DNA of 64,000 bases. It comes from Cyclobacteriaceae bacterium (GTDB lineage Bacteria > Bacteroidota > Bacteroidia > Cytophagales > Cyclobacteriaceae). The translations under genes were made by a program, and so were the position numbers. The notes under the pieces were generated by a model that saw only the letters and a program-made list of their open reading frames with translations, made no database searches and was not told the DNA's origin. This document shows positions 1-8,952 of this stretch, piece after piece. Position 1 is the stretch's first letter, and each line of letters begins with the position of its first letter. The DNA lies in contig JAEUUA010000023.1 in NCBI GenBank assembly GCA_016787755.1, positions 174,613 through 238,612 on the forward strand, read 5' to 3'.

Positions 1-381
1 TCCAATCCATTCACCTGAGGCAAGCTTTGGTAAGTAGTTTTGCTTCTGTTCTTCACTGGCGAATTGGAGTATATGACCTGTACATAAAGAATTATGGGCT
101 GCCATAGATAAGCCAATAGAGCCATCAATCTTTGACATCTCCACTAACGCAGTAACATACTCATGATACCCAAAGCCAGATCCTCCATATTCTTCAGGAA
201 CCAACACACCCATTAAACCAAGCGCTCCCATCTTATGAAAAAGATTCACAGGAAATTCCTGACTCTCATCCCACTCCATCATATGGGGTTTAATTTCTTT
301 TTGGCCAAAATCGCGCACCATTTGGGCGATCATTTTCTGATTCTCGGATACGTCAAAGTTTAATACCTCGGTTTCATTCAT
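1..381 (-). CDS. acyl-CoA dehydrogenase, N-terminal part (runs off the window)
   Basis: Reading the minus strand from the ATG at 381 gives an open frame of 127 codons that continues past position 1. It begins [20 protein letters not shown] and contains [21 protein letters not shown] and [11 protein letters not shown]. These belong to the N-terminal helical domain of the FAD-dependent acyl-CoA dehydrogenase family, which oxidises acyl-CoA to trans-2-enoyl-CoA in fatty-acid or branched-chain amino-acid breakdown. The catalytic glutamate and the C-terminal domain lie outside the window, so the substrate cannot be told. A good promoter lies upstream (410-441). The gene is divergent from ugd. Confidence 0.9.
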   Translation of the reverse strand, partial: MNETEVLNFDVSENQKMIAQMVRDFGQKEIKPHMMEWDESQEFPVNLFHKMGALGLMGVLVPEEYGGSGFGYHEYVTALVEMSKIDGSIGLSMAAHNSLCTGHILQFASEEQKQNYLPKLASGEWIG

Positions 382-409
382 CACTTGCGTTGTTTAAAAA
401 TTAGGATGA

Positions 410-441
410 CAAAATTACGTTAATTACTATCAATACCAAAC
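410..441 (-). promoter_or_regulatory. predicted Bacteroidota promoter of the acyl-CoA dehydrogenase gene
   Basis: On the minus strand TTTG (438-441) is followed after 20 bases by TAATTTTG (410-417), matching the Bacteroidota housekeeping pattern (TTTG, about 19 bases, TAnnTTTG). The predicted transcript starts about 20 bases before the ATG at 381. Confidence 0.6.
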
Positions 442-508
442 GAGCGTTAGGGTAATGACTAAAAGCTCATTTCATTTCAACTTTATAAGCATATCTGTTT
501 ATAAAGGT

Positions 509-516
509 TATTTTTG
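509..516 (+). promoter_or_regulatory. candidate -7 element for ugd
   Basis: TATTTTTG fits TAnnTTTG and lies about 30 bases before the ugd ATG. No clear TTTG or TTG is seen 17-21 bases upstream, so the call is weaker than the rimP promoter. Confidence 0.35.
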
Positions 517-547
517 CCCTTCCTTAAAAACCAAACAATAACCTTAC

Positions 548-1861
548 ATGAAAATCGCTGTAGTTGGAACCGGATACGTTGGCTTGGTAACCGGAACTTG
601 TTTTGCAGAAACTGGTAATACAGTAACCTGCATTGACATTGACAAAGCGAAAGTAAAAAAACTTAACTCTGGTAAGATTACCATCTACGAGCCGGGTTTG
701 GAGCTTCTTTTCGAAAGAAACATTAAGCAAGGGCGTCTCTTTTTTACTACCGATCTTGCCGAAGGGATCAAAGATGCCAAGGTGATATTTCTTGCCTTGC
801 CCACACCTCCTGGTGAGGATGGGTCAGCTGATTTGAAATACATTTTAGGCGTAGCCAACGAACTTGGCCCGTTACTTAAAGAATACACTGTAGTTATTGA
901 TAAAAGTACTGTGCCCGTAGGTACGGCAGATAAGGTGAAAGCAAAAATTGCTGCTCACGCGACAGCAGAATTTGATGTAGTTTCGAATCCGGAATTTTTA
1001 AGAGAAGGTGTTGCAGTAGATGACTTTATGAAACCAGAACGTGTTGTCATCGGAACAACATCCAGCAGAGCAAGAAAAGTGATGGAAGCGCTTTACGCTC
1101 CTTTCGTGCGACAAGGCAATCCATTAGTGTTTATGGATGAACGTTCGGCCGAACTTACCAAGTATGCAGCGAACTCCTTCCTTGCTACTAAAATTTCTTT
1201 CATGAATGAGATTGCTAACCTCTGCGAATTAGTTGGTGCCGATGTTGATTCTGTGCGCAAAGGAATTGGAACAGATAGCCGGATTGGAAAACGATTTTTA
1301 TTCCCAGGCATAGGCTATGGTGGAAGTTGCTTCCCAAAGGATGTTCAGGCATTAGCAAAATCTTCTTCCGATGTTAACTACGGATTCAGGATTTTAGATG
1401 CGGTGATGCAAGTAAATGCCCACCAAAAAACGAAACTGATTCCTAGAATAAAAGATTTCTATCGCGGTGATTTGAAGGGTAAAACATTTGCTATATGGGG
1501 ACTCTCTTTCAAACCTCATACAGATGACATTCGTGAAGCACCTGCTTTGTATAATATTGAAGAACTTTTGAAGGCTGGTGCCATCGTAAAAGCACACGAT
1601 CCAGAATCCATGGAAAATGTAAAGCGAATTTTAGGGGATAAAATTCAATATAACCAAACACCTTACGAAGCGGCAGAAGGCGCAGATGCAATCTTTATTG
1701 CTACTGAATGGCCCGAATTCAGAACCCCTGATTTTGAAAGACTAACTTCCGTTTTAAAAAGCAAAGTAATCTTTGATGGCCGCAATCTATACGACCTGCC
1801 ACAAATGAAAGAACTGGGATATACTTACTTTAGCATCGGACGCGAAACTATTTATGGCTAA
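548..1861 (+). CDS. ugd: UDP-glucose 6-dehydrogenase
   Basis: Oxidises UDP-glucose to UDP-glucuronate with two NAD+, in the cytoplasm, feeding polysaccharide synthesis. The 437-residue length is normal for the UDP-glucose/GDP-mannose dehydrogenase family. The N-terminal Rossmann motif is [12 protein letters not shown] (residues about 4-15). The middle carries NPEFLREG and [17 protein letters not shown], and the catalytic cysteine is in [12 protein letters not shown] (about residue 260). The C-terminal UDP-binding domain carries [16 protein letters not shown]. The last 8 bases overlap the start of the next gene, whose product uses UDP-glucuronate, so the two probably form a translationally coupled operon. 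Confidence 0.95.
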   Translation: MKIAVVGTGYVGLVTGTCFAETGNTVTCIDIDKAKVKKLNSGKITIYEPGLELLFERNIKQGRLFFTTDLAEGIKDAKVIFLALPTPPGEDGSADLKYILGVANELGPLLKEYTVVIDKSTVPVGTADKVKAKIAAHATAEFDVVSNPEFLREGVAVDDFMKPERVVIGTTSSRARKVMEALYAPFVRQGNPLVFMDERSAELTKYAANSFLATKISFMNEIANLCELVGADVDSVRKGIGTDSRIGKRFLFPGIGYGGSCFPKDVQALAKSSSDVNYGFRILDAVMQVNAHQKTKLIPRIKDFYRGDLKGKTFAIWGLSFKPHTDDIREAPALYNIEELLKAGAIVKAHDPESMENVKRILGDKIQYNQTPYEAAEGADAIFIATEWPEFRTPDFERLTSVLKSKVIFDGRNLYDLPQMKELGYTYFSIGRETIYG

Positions 1862-2843
1862 GAAAAGAGTTTTAATTACAGGTGGTGCTGGATTTTTAGG
1901 GTCTCATTTGTGTGATCGCTTTATGCAAGAAGGATATTCCGTTATTGCCATGGATAACCTCATAACGGGTGATCTTCGTAACATCGAACATTTGTTTAAA
2001 CTTCCTGATTTTGAGTTTTACCATCACGATGTCTCGAAGTTTGTTCATGTACCTGGCGAACTCCATTATATCTTGCACTTTGCCTCACCCGCAAGCCCGA
2101 TCGACTATTTAAAAATTCCTATCCAGACTTTAAAAGTTGGATCACTGGGAACTCATAATCTATTAGGTCTGGCGAAAGCTAAAAACGCACGAATCATTAT
2201 AGCCTCCACATCCGAAGTATATGGCGATCCTACTGTTCATCCCCAAACTGAGGAATATTACGGAAATGTAAATACCGTTGGTCCACGCGGAGTGTATGAT
2301 GAAGCAAAACGATTTCAGGAAGCCATCACCATGGCTTATCACACCTTTCATGGATTGGAAACTCGTATTGTCAGAATCTTCAATACCTACGGCCCACGCA
2401 TGCGCCTAAATGATGGCCGCGTACTGCCAGCCTTTATTGGGCAAGCGTTGCGGGGTGAAGACCTAACTATTTTTGGTGATGGATCACAAACCCGATCATT
2501 CTGCTATGTAGATGATTTGGTGGAAGGAATTTACAGATTGCTTTTATCGCACTACGCGCAGCCCGTTAATATTGGTAATCCAAGTGAAATTACTATTCGT
2601 GATTTTGCTGAAGAGATTGTAAAGCTTACAGGCACTAAGCAGAAGGTGGTTTATATGGACTTACCAAAAGACGATCCTAAACAACGCCAACCAGATATCA
2701 CCAAAGCAAGAGAAATATTGAAATGGGAGCCTAAAGTTTCCAGAGAAGAAGGTCTTAAAATCACCTATGAATATTTCAAGTCGCTGCCTAAAGAAGTTCT
2801 ATACCAGCGAGATCATAAAAACTTTGATACCTATAATCGATAG
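1854..2843 (+). CDS. UDP-glucuronate decarboxylase (UDP-xylose synthase), SDR family
   Basis: Predicted to decarboxylate UDP-glucuronate to UDP-xylose, the next step after Ugd. The 329-residue protein is an extended short-chain dehydrogenase. It has the NAD motif [14 protein letters not shown] at the N-terminus, a YDEAKR (YxxxK) catalytic motif near residue 147, [12 protein letters not shown], and [16 protein letters not shown], typical of the UXS group. The start overlaps ugd by 8 bases. The close relatives UDP-glucose 4-epimerase and dTDP-glucose dehydratase are less likely given the [11 protein letters not shown] motif and the ugd neighbour. Cytoplasmic; supplies sugars for capsule or exopolysaccharide. 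Confidence 0.9.
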   Translation: MAKKRVLITGGAGFLGSHLCDRFMQEGYSVIAMDNLITGDLRNIEHLFKLPDFEFYHHDVSKFVHVPGELHYILHFASPASPIDYLKIPIQTLKVGSLGTHNLLGLAKAKNARIIIASTSEVYGDPTVHPQTEEYYGNVNTVGPRGVYDEAKRFQEAITMAYHTFHGLETRIVRIFNTYGPRMRLNDGRVLPAFIGQALRGEDLTIFGDGSQTRSFCYVDDLVEGIYRLLLSHYAQPVNIGNPSEITIRDFAEEIVKLTGTKQKVVYMDLPKDDPKQRQPDITKAREILKWEPKVSREEGLKITYEYFKSLPKEVLYQRDHKNFDTYNR

Positions 2844-2849
2844 TTGCCT

Positions 2850-2880
2850 TTTGCGCGAAAATAAAAATCACCTATATTTG
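2850..2880 (+). promoter_or_regulatory. consensus Bacteroidota promoter of rimP-nusA-infB
   Basis: TTTG (2850-2853), a 19-base spacer, then TATATTTG (2873-2880) is an exact match to the TTTG-N19-TAnnTTTG consensus. Transcription should start near 2887, leaving a leader of about 60 bases that contains the hairpin at 2905-2932. Confidence 0.75.
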
Positions 2881-2904
2881 CAGCACTTCTTGGTAAAAAG
2901 ATCA

Positions 2905-2932
2905 AAAGAGGGGACCTAAAAGTCCCCTCTTT
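2905..2932 (+). promoter_or_regulatory. leader hairpin upstream of rimP
   Basis: AAAGAGGGGAC (2905-2915) pairs perfectly with GTCCCCTCTTT (2922-2932) around the loop CTAAAA, followed by TTTGTTTG. It lies between the promoter and the rimP ATG at 2948, so it is in the mRNA leader. It looks like an intrinsic terminator or attenuator. A terminator for the preceding uxs gene is the alternative, but the promoter sits between the two. Confidence 0.6.
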
Positions 2933-2947
2933 GTTTGTAAGAACTTG

Positions 2948-3418
2948 ATGGAAATCGCTCAAAAAATAAAAGAATTAGCAGAATCTCATCTTTTAGATGG
3001 GGCGCATTTTATTGTAGATGTGGTAATCAGCAAGCACAAACCTTACAAGGTTTCAGTTTTTTTAGATGGAGATAAGGGAGTAACAATAGACGATTGTTCG
3101 AACCTAAGCAGGGCATTGTCAGAAGACCTGGATAACGTGGATTTGATCAAAGATAATTTTACCCTCGAAGTTGGAACACCAGGCCTGGATCAGCCCTTAA
3201 AACTAAAGCGGCAATATGTAAAAAACGTGGGTCGCTCTATTCGTTTGCTGCGAACTGATAAGGGTTCCTATCAAGGGCGATTGACGGAAGTAACGGAATC
3301 CGGAATTGTGTTGGAGGCTGAGCATAAAGAAAAAGGAAAGAAGAAAATTGAAATAAACAGAATTGAAATACCCTTTAACGAGATAGAAAAAGCAATTGTA
3401 ATGGTTTCTTTTAAATAG
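2948..3418 (+). CDS. rimP: ribosome maturation factor RimP
   Basis: Needed for maturation of the 30S ribosomal subunit. The 156-residue product has the RimP N-terminal domain (DVVISKHKPYKVSVFLDGD, then VTIDDCSNLSRALSE and FTLEVGTPGLDQPL) and the C-terminal SH3-like domain (GRLTEV, then FNEIEKAIV). ATG 2948 was chosen over the adjacent TTG at 2945 because it gives the normal MEIAQKIKELAE start. It is followed directly by nusA and infB, the classic rimP-nusA-infB order. It has its own consensus promoter and a hairpin leader. Confidence 0.95.
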   Translation: MEIAQKIKELAESHLLDGAHFIVDVVISKHKPYKVSVFLDGDKGVTIDDCSNLSRALSEDLDNVDLIKDNFTLEVGTPGLDQPLKLKRQYVKNVGRSIRLLRTDKGSYQGRLTEVTESGIVLEAEHKEKGKKKIEINRIEIPFNEIEKAIVMVSFK

Positions 3419-3426
3419 TGACTACT

Positions 3427-4668
3427 ATGGATACATCCACATTGATTGAATCGTTTGCAGATTTTGCAAAACAAAAAAACATCGACCGCCCTACGATGAT
3501 TCGTATACTGGAAGACGTGTTCCGGAATATGATCCGTAAAAAATATGTAGAAGATGACAATTTTGACATCATCGTAAATGCCGACAAGGGTGACCTTGAA
3601 ATCTGGCGTTTCCGCGAAATTGTAGACGATAATTCAGAAGATATTTGGGATCATGATAAAATCAGTTTGTCTGAAGCTCAAAAAATTGAACCCGATTTTG
3701 AGGTGGGTGAAGAAGTGGCCGAAGAAATCCATTTAGAAGACTTTGGGCGCAGAGCAGTGACAACTGCGCGTCAAACACTGATGCAGCGTGTAAAGGATTT
3801 AGAGAAAGATATTCTATATCAGAAGTACAAAGATTTGGGTGATGAGATTATCACCGGAGAAGTTTATCAGGTGTTAAGCCGCGAAGTGTTGCTGATTGAT
3901 GCAGAGGGAAACGAAATTTCAATTCCTCGCAGCGAACAAATACAAAAAGATCGCTACCGCAAAGGTGAAAACGTGCGTGCTGTAGTGCATAAAGTGGATA
4001 TGGTGAACGGAAGTCCGAAAATCATCTTATCGCGCACTTCCCCGGTATTTATTGAGCGTTTATTCGAACAGGAAGTACCTGAAGTATATGATGGTTTAAT
4101 CACCATTAAAAAAGTTGTTCGCGAACCAGGTGAGCGTGCAAAAGTAGCCGTAGAATCTTATGATGATCGGATTGATCCGGTAGGCGCTTGCGTAGGTATG
4201 AAGGGTTCTCGCATTCATGCCATTGTGCGTGAGTTGCAGAATGAAAACATAGATGTAATTAACTACACTGAAAATCTTGAACTATACATTCAACGCGCAT
4301 TAAGTCCGGCAAAGATTGTAAGTATTAAAATCGACAAAGAAAATAGCCGCGTGGCCGTTTACTTAAAACCCGATCAGGTTTCATTAGCCATTGGAAAAGG
4401 TGGTCTTAACATTAAACTTGCCAGCCGGTTGGTCGGTATGGAAATTGATGTGTTTAGAGAAACGGATGGCGTGCAAGAAGAAGATGTTGATTTGGATGAG
4501 TTTGGTGATGAAATTGAAAGCTGGGTAATCGATGAACTGAAACGCATTGGATTGGATTCAGCAAAGAGCGTTTTGAACTTAAATAAAGAAGAGCTGGTAC
4601 GCAGAACTGATCTTGAAGAAGAAACCGTTGAAGGCGTACTTACTGTTTTGAAAAGAGAGTTTGAATAA
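3427..4668 (+). CDS. nusA: transcription termination/antitermination factor NusA
   Basis: RNA-polymerase-associated elongation factor acting in pausing, termination and rRNA antitermination. The N-terminal domain (FVxx-type LIESFADFAKQKNIDRPTM to about residue 125) is followed by an S1 domain (GEVYQVLSREVLLID), KH domains (DPVGACVGMKGSRIHAIV and LAIGKGGLNIKLASRL) and a short C-terminal helix-hairpin-helix part (residues about 360-413). ATG 3427 gives MDTSTLIESF; an in-frame GTG at 3418, overlapping the rimP stop by one base, is the alternative start. About 414 residues, the usual Bacteroidota length. Confidence 0.95.
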   Translation: MDTSTLIESFADFAKQKNIDRPTMIRILEDVFRNMIRKKYVEDDNFDIIVNADKGDLEIWRFREIVDDNSEDIWDHDKISLSEAQKIEPDFEVGEEVAEEIHLEDFGRRAVTTARQTLMQRVKDLEKDILYQKYKDLGDEIITGEVYQVLSREVLLIDAEGNEISIPRSEQIQKDRYRKGENVRAVVHKVDMVNGSPKIILSRTSPVFIERLFEQEVPEVYDGLITIKKVVREPGERAKVAVESYDDRIDPVGACVGMKGSRIHAIVRELQNENIDVINYTENLELYIQRALSPAKIVSIKIDKENSRVAVYLKPDQVSLAIGKGGLNIKLASRLVGMEIDVFRETDGVQEEDVDLDEFGDEIESWVIDELKRIGLDSAKSVLNLNKEELVRRTDLEEETVEGVLTVLKREFE

Positions 4669-4720
4669 GGTTTCGTAGTAATAAAACAGGGTAAAACAAT
4701 ATAAATAGCGATATTTGAGC

Positions 4721-7429
4721 ATGGCAGAAGAAAAGACGATACGGCTGGGGCAGGCATCTCGCAAACTTAATGTGGGTCATAATACGATTTTGGATTTTTT
4801 GACCAGCAAGGGGTTTGATGTTGAGAATAATCCTAACGCCAAGCTTACGGCCGAACAATTTGCCATGCTTTCGAAAGAGTATGCTTCTTCTGCCTCGGAT
4901 AAAGCGGAAGCCTCTGGACTTACGATTGGGGTAAAACACATTGAAAATGTTCCTGTTAAGGCCGCTGAACTGGAAGTTCAGCGAAAAAAGAAGGAAGAAG
5001 ACGAGAACATTTTAATCAAAAATCTCGGCTCAAAGGAAATTGTTACACATCCTAAAGAAGAACCTAAACCTGAAAAAGTTGAGGCCGAAAAACCTAAGCT
5101 TGACGGAATTAAAGTTCTGGGTAAAATAGAACTCGAGAAGAAAGAAAAGAAGAAGACCAAAAAAGAAGAGAAAGAGGTTGGTGAGCCTGTTGTAGAAAAA
5201 CCTGTCGAAGCTAAGAAAGAAAAAGAAGTAGTGGCAGAGCCCGTTGTAGAAAAACCTGTTGAACAAGAACTGATTAAAGCAAGGGCAGGAAAGTTGCAAG
5301 GCTTGAAAGTGGTTGATAAAATTGAACTACCGGCAGAAAAGAAAAAAGAACAACCTGTTGCTTCCTCAGACATTAGTAAAACGGCCGGGCAAAAAAGACC
5401 TCGTAAAAGGCTTCCCAACCAACGGCCAGGAACAACGGGCGGTGGTCCACCTCAACAAAGAGGTACAGGCACTCCTGCCAGGCCATTCACGCCCAGGCAG
5501 CAAAAGGCTGAGCCAACCGACAAAGAAATTCAAGATCAAATTCGTGCAACCCTTGCCAAGCTAAGTGGTAACACGAAGAAAACATCTGGTGCTAAATACA
5601 GAAAAGAAAAACGGCAGGCTATATCAGATGCTGAGGAAGAAAGATTATTGCAAGAACAGGAGTCTTCTAAAGTATTAAAGGTATCAGAGTTTATTTCGGC
5701 TAATGACCTTGCCTCGATGATGAACGTATCGGTGAATGAAATCATCGCTACCTGCATGGGCTTAGGCATGTTCGTATCTATCAATCAACGATTGGATGCA
5801 GAAGCCATTACCGTTATTACGGATGAATTTGGATATGATGTTCAATTTATTTCCAGCACCGAAGAGGAAGAAGAAGCAGAGCAAGCGGAAGATGCCGAAG
5901 AAGATTTAAAAGACCGTGCTCCTATCGTAACCATTATGGGTCACGTAGATCACGGTAAAACATCCTTGCTGGATTACATCCGAAACACAAAGGTTACTGC
6001 TTCGGAAGCAGGAGGAATAACACAGCACATTGGTGCGTATGACGTAACGACCAAGAGTGGAAACAAAGTAGCCTTTTTGGATACTCCGGGTCACGAAGCC
6101 TTTACTGCCATGCGTGCAAGGGGTGCCAAACTTACGGACATCGCCATTATTGTGGTAGCTGCCGATGATGATGTAATGCCTCAAACAAAAGAAGCCATTA
6201 ATCATGCCCAGGTTGCCGGAGTTCCGATCATTATTGCTATTAACAAAATAGATAAACCAGGAGCTAATCCCGATAAAGTAAAAGAGTCGTTATCTAAAAT
6301 AAATATTCTTGTTGAAGATTGGGGCGGCAAATATCAGTGTCAACCCATCTCGGCAAAAACCGGACAAGGAATTGATGATCTGTTAGAAAAGGTGTTGCTG
6401 GAAGCTGAATTATTAACGCTTAAAGCAAATCCTGATAAGGCGGCTGTTGGTTCAATCATTGAAGCTTCGCTTGATAAAGGACGTGGTTATGTAACTACCT
6501 TGATGGTACAGGCCGGAACATTGAATGTAGGTGACATTATGGTTGCCGGTTCAAATTACGGTCGTGTAAAAGCGATGTTTGATGATACGGGAAGCCGTGT
6601 ACAAAAAGCAGGGCCGTCCACACCCGTGCAAGTACTTGGCTTAGATGGAGCGCCACAGGCGGGTGAAAAATTCCAGGTGATGGAGAGTGATCGCGAAGCA
6701 CGAGACCTTGCTACAAGAAGAAGTCAGATTTTACGCGAACAAAGTATTCGCACCAAAAAACATATTACGCTTGACGAAATCGGAAGACGCCTTGCTATCG
6801 GTTCATTCAAACAATTGAATGTAATTGTGAAGGGTGATGTGGATGGTTCGGTTGAAGCTCTTTCAGATTCGTTGTTGAAACTATCTACTGAAAAAGTAGC
6901 GGTAAGTATTATCCATAAAGGGGTTGGTCAGATTTCTGAATCCGATGTGTTGTTGGCTTCGGCTTCGGATGCGATTATTCTTGGCTTCCAGGTGCGTCCT
7001 TCACCATCGTCCAGAAAATTAGCTGAGAACGAAGAGATTGAAATCAGACTTTACTCAATCATTTACGATGCCATCGATGAGATTAAGGCAGCGATGGAAG
7101 GTATGCTTGAGAAGGAGATGGAAGAAGTGATTGTGGGTAATGCTGAAATACGTGAAGTATTTAAGATCTCTAAAGTGGGAACGGTTGCCGGTTCGATGGT
7201 AACGGATGGTTACATTAAACGCAACAACCCAATTCGTTTGATCCGCGATGGTATTGTGGTGTACTCCGGTGAGATGACTGCCCTTAAGCGCTTCAAAGAT
7301 GATGTTTCAGAAGTGCGTTCGGGTTTTGATTGCGGTATCAGCATCAAAAACTTTAACGATATGGAAACAGGCGATGTAATTGAGAGTTATGAAAAGCGCG
7401 AAGTGAAGAAAACTGAATCGAAACGATAA
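4721..7429 (+). CDS. infB: translation initiation factor IF-2
   Basis: GTPase that brings initiator tRNA to the 30S subunit. The N-terminal IF2_N module ([20 protein letters not shown]) is followed by about 200 residues of low-complexity Lys/Glu/Pro linker, a second IF2_N module ([20 protein letters not shown], near residue 325), then the GTPase domain with [28 protein letters not shown] and NKIDKPGA, and domains II-IV. ATG 4721 is preferred to the TTG at 4715. The 3' end (7373-7480, including the terminator) has a second diverged copy at 8793-8891, beyond an ATPase gene; see that repeat. Confidence 0.97.
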   Translation: MAEEKTIRLGQASRKLNVGHNTILDFLTSKGFDVENNPNAKLTAEQFAMLSKEYASSASDKAEASGLTIGVKHIENVPVKAAELEVQRKKKEEDENILIKNLGSKEIVTHPKEEPKPEKVEAEKPKLDGIKVLGKIELEKKEKKKTKKEEKEVGEPVVEKPVEAKKEKEVVAEPVVEKPVEQELIKARAGKLQGLKVVDKIELPAEKKKEQPVASSDISKTAGQKRPRKRLPNQRPGTTGGGPPQQRGTGTPARPFTPRQQKAEPTDKEIQDQIRATLAKLSGNTKKTSGAKYRKEKRQAISDAEEERLLQEQESSKVLKVSEFISANDLASMMNVSVNEIIATCMGLGMFVSINQRLDAEAITVITDEFGYDVQFISSTEEEEEAEQAEDAEEDLKDRAPIVTIMGHVDHGKTSLLDYIRNTKVTASEAGGITQHIGAYDVTTKSGNKVAFLDTPGHEAFTAMRARGAKLTDIAIIVVAADDDVMPQTKEAINHAQVAGVPIIIAINKIDKPGANPDKVKESLSKINILVEDWGGKYQCQPISAKTGQGIDDLLEKVLLEAELLTLKANPDKAAVGSIIEASLDKGRGYVTTLMVQAGTLNVGDIMVAGSNYGRVKAMFDDTGSRVQKAGPSTPVQVLGLDGAPQAGEKFQVMESDREARDLATRRSQILREQSIRTKKHITLDEIGRRLAIGSFKQLNVIVKGDVDGSVEALSDSLLKLSTEKVAVSIIHKGVGQISESDVLLASASDAIILGFQVRPSPSSRKLAENEEIEIRLYSIIYDAIDEIKAAMEGMLEKEMEEVIVGNAEIREVFKISKVGTVAGSMVTDGYIKRNNPIRLIRDGIVVYSGEMTALKRFKDDVSEVRSGFDCGISIKNFNDMETGDVIESYEKREVKKTESKR

Positions 7430-7480
7430 GCATTTTCAAAACACTAAATAAAAAAGCCCTACGTTTCGCGGGGCTTTTTT
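7373..7480 (+). repeat. infB 3' end plus terminator, copy A (matches 8793-8891)
   Basis: The last 19 codons of infB, the stop and the terminator match 8793-8891 in the same order and orientation. Shared landmarks are GATGT, ATTG-GAG/TGAG-GTT, GAA-GTGA, CGATAA, ATTTTCAAA and the 15-base AAATAAAAAAGCCCT. The copies flank the ATPase gene, which resembles the left and right junctions of an insertion at the infB 3' end. Confidence 0.6.
7450..7480 (+). terminator. intrinsic terminator after infB
   Basis: AAAAAAGCCC (7450-7459) pairs with GGGCTTTTTT (7471-7480) and ends in a T run. The flanking A and T runs let it work in both directions, so it may also end the converging ATPase gene. Confidence 0.8.
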
Positions 7481-7507
7481 ATTATAGGAAATTCAATTAC
7501 TAACAGG

Positions 7508-8704
7508 CTAATACAAAAAGCCAAATAACCAGAGGGGTACTTTATTTAGCAGCCCCGTTTCTATATCATCAGCGATCACCAGACTGTTGGATGTGTTTCT
7601 AAGTTGTGTCGCAGTTTTATATCTTCCTCCTACCTCTAATGTATAAGTATCGTTTACTAAAAAATCGGCTGTTCTAGGAAGTGTTACTGTATGATGGGCG
7701 TTCACTAATTGATTCATTATAAAAGTTTCACGTAAAGTGCCTCGGTTTGCAGTTTGCGGAGCGAGAGCGTACTGCAGGTTGGTGTTTTCTAAATAGATTT
7801 TATCTGGTTTTTGTAACGTGCTGATACTGCGCCCAGCGGCTGTCAATGAATTGACCAATCTTGCTCGATCAAGATAGTGCAGGTATTGCACCAACGTATT
7901 TCTGTGCAACCCAATTTTTTCGCTCAGCTTAGAAACATTAGGCTTAAAGGGAACATTGACTGCCAGTATATATAAGAGTTGATAAATCTTGCGGGTGTTG
8001 GCCGGATCAAACCCTTCTATAAACCGAAGGTCTGTTTCGGTAATCATTTTAATCAACTGCTCCACTCTTATTGTGTAGGTGTTTTTATTCTCAGCAAAGA
8101 ATGGATAATAGCCTACGTTCAAGTATTCGCTTAAGTGCTGCAAGGGTTTAAAATGTTGAGTTAGTTCCGCAGCAAGCATGGTGTGGTTGCTTACTAAATC
8201 CGGCAAGGAAATCGGTTGAGTTTTTAGCAGGTCGTTGAACTCAAGATACTCGCGATACGAAAGACCAGATAATTCATATTGCACTGCTCTGCGGCTGAGG
8301 TCAGCATTTTGCTGCAGTATGTCGATGATAGAAGAACCAGAAAATACAATTCGCAATTCGGGATAGGTATCGTAAAGATTTTTAACCTCCCGTGCCCAGT
8401 CAGGATATTTGTGTACTTCATCAATAAATAAAAACTGTCCCCCTAGTTGAATAAATGATTCTGCAAAAGCCACCAGACGATTATCCGTAAAATAAATATC
8501 ATCAAGCGAGAGATAAGCCGCTTGCTGAGGAGGTAACTCTTTTCGTTTTAGTTGTTGTATTAACAAGGTGGTTTTGCCAGTGCCTCGAGCACCAACTATA
8601 CCTATTAGGCGATCGCTCCAATCAACTTTCTTTGCCAGTGAACGTTCAAAATCCAAAGCCTGATTTTGTACTAAACGGCTTGATTTTAATAATATTTGTT
8701 CCAT
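7508..8704 (-). CDS. AAA-type ATPase with DUF4143 C-terminal domain
   Basis: The 398-residue protein has an N-terminal P-loop domain with Walker A GARGTGKTT (residues about 37-45) and Walker B FLFIDEVHK (about 92-100), followed by sensor-like IVFSGSS, and a C-terminal DUF4143-type domain (winged-helix GLHRNTLVQYLHYLDRARLV, then a degenerate nuclease-like end with YTLEVGG). The family is widespread in genomic islands and has no settled function. The gene is read towards infB and lies between two copies of the infB 3' end. A 32-bp palindrome with a third half-site at the start codon suggests tight, perhaps autogenous, control. Confidence 0.85.
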   Translation of the reverse strand: MEQILLKSSRLVQNQALDFERSLAKKVDWSDRLIGIVGARGTGKTTLLIQQLKRKELPPQQAAYLSLDDIYFTDNRLVAFAESFIQLGGQFLFIDEVHKYPDWAREVKNLYDTYPELRIVFSGSSIIDILQQNADLSRRAVQYELSGLSYREYLEFNDLLKTQPISLPDLVSNHTMLAAELTQHFKPLQHLSEYLNVGYYPFFAENKNTYTIRVEQLIKMITETDLRFIEGFDPANTRKIYQLLYILAVNVPFKPNVSKLSEKIGLHRNTLVQYLHYLDRARLVNSLTAAGRSISTLQKPDKIYLENTNLQYALAPQTANRGTLRETFIMNQLVNAHHTVTLPRTADFLVNDTYTLEVGGRYKTATQLRNTSNSLVIADDIETGLLNKVPLWLFGFLY

Positions 8705-8714
8705 AATGCTGTTT
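8703..8714 (-). promoter_or_regulatory. third copy of the palindrome half-site, over the ATPase start codon
   Basis: ATAATGCTGTTT at 8703-8714 is identical over 12 bases to the left arm of the palindrome (8735-8746), exactly 32 bases away (about three helical turns), and overlaps the ATG of the ATPase gene. Confidence 0.55.
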
Positions 8715-8731
8715 TATAGTAGCAATTTAAT

Positions 8732-8763
8732 AAAATAATGCTGTTTATAAACAGCATTATTTT
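8732..8763. promoter_or_regulatory. perfect 32-bp palindrome, probable operator of the ATPase gene
   Basis: AAAATAATGCTGTTTA (8732-8747) is followed without spacer by its exact reverse complement (8748-8763). It lies 28 bases upstream of the ATPase start, where a promoter is expected, and its arm recurs at the start codon. No T run follows either side, so a terminator is unlikely; an operator or protein-bound cruciform fits better. Confidence 0.6.
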
Positions 8764-8792
8764 CAAAATTTAATCCTATACTCATAAAGTTT

Positions 8793-8891
8793 GATGTTTA
8801 TTGTGAGTTCTGAGAAACATGAGGTGAGGAATCTAAGCGATAAAAATTTTCAAACAACAAATAAAAAAGCCCTGCGAAACGCGGGCTTTTT
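8793..8891 (+). repeat. relic of the infB 3' end plus terminator, copy B
   Basis: With one extra T removed, the segment from 8793 reads D-V-I-V-S-S-E-K-H-E-V-R-N, which matches the infB C-terminus [13 protein letters not shown] at 8 of 13 positions, with mostly third-base changes in the shared codons. It continues through CGATAA and ATTTTCAAA into a terminator like that of infB (8864-8891). It is not attached to any gene body. It is best read as the displaced 3' end of infB on the far side of an inserted ATPase cassette. Confidence 0.55.
8864..8891 (+). terminator. terminator hairpin without an intact gene before it
   Basis: The stem pairs AAAAAGCCC with GGGCTTTTT (8864-8872 with 8883-8891), extended by GCG/CGC around an AAA loop with T8873 bulged. 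There is no + strand gene upstream; it belongs to the relic infB 3' end. On the minus strand it could still end the decayed gene at 8953-9590. Confidence 0.6.
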
Positions 8892-8952
8892 CTTTGCTTA
8901 CGTTCTGATTAAGCCGTTCACCTTATCTTTCGAGGCAATTTTTCATCATAAT

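Noticed and set aside
4978-5418. minus-strand frame of 146 codons opposite infB
   Set aside because: Antisense of the Lys/Glu linker of IF-2; it reads as Ser/Phe low complexity with no independent signals.
7482-8792. integrative element with its own integrase
   Set aside because: No integrase, transposase or relaxase frame exists between the two infB-end copies; only the ATPase gene is present, so an autonomous element is not claimed.
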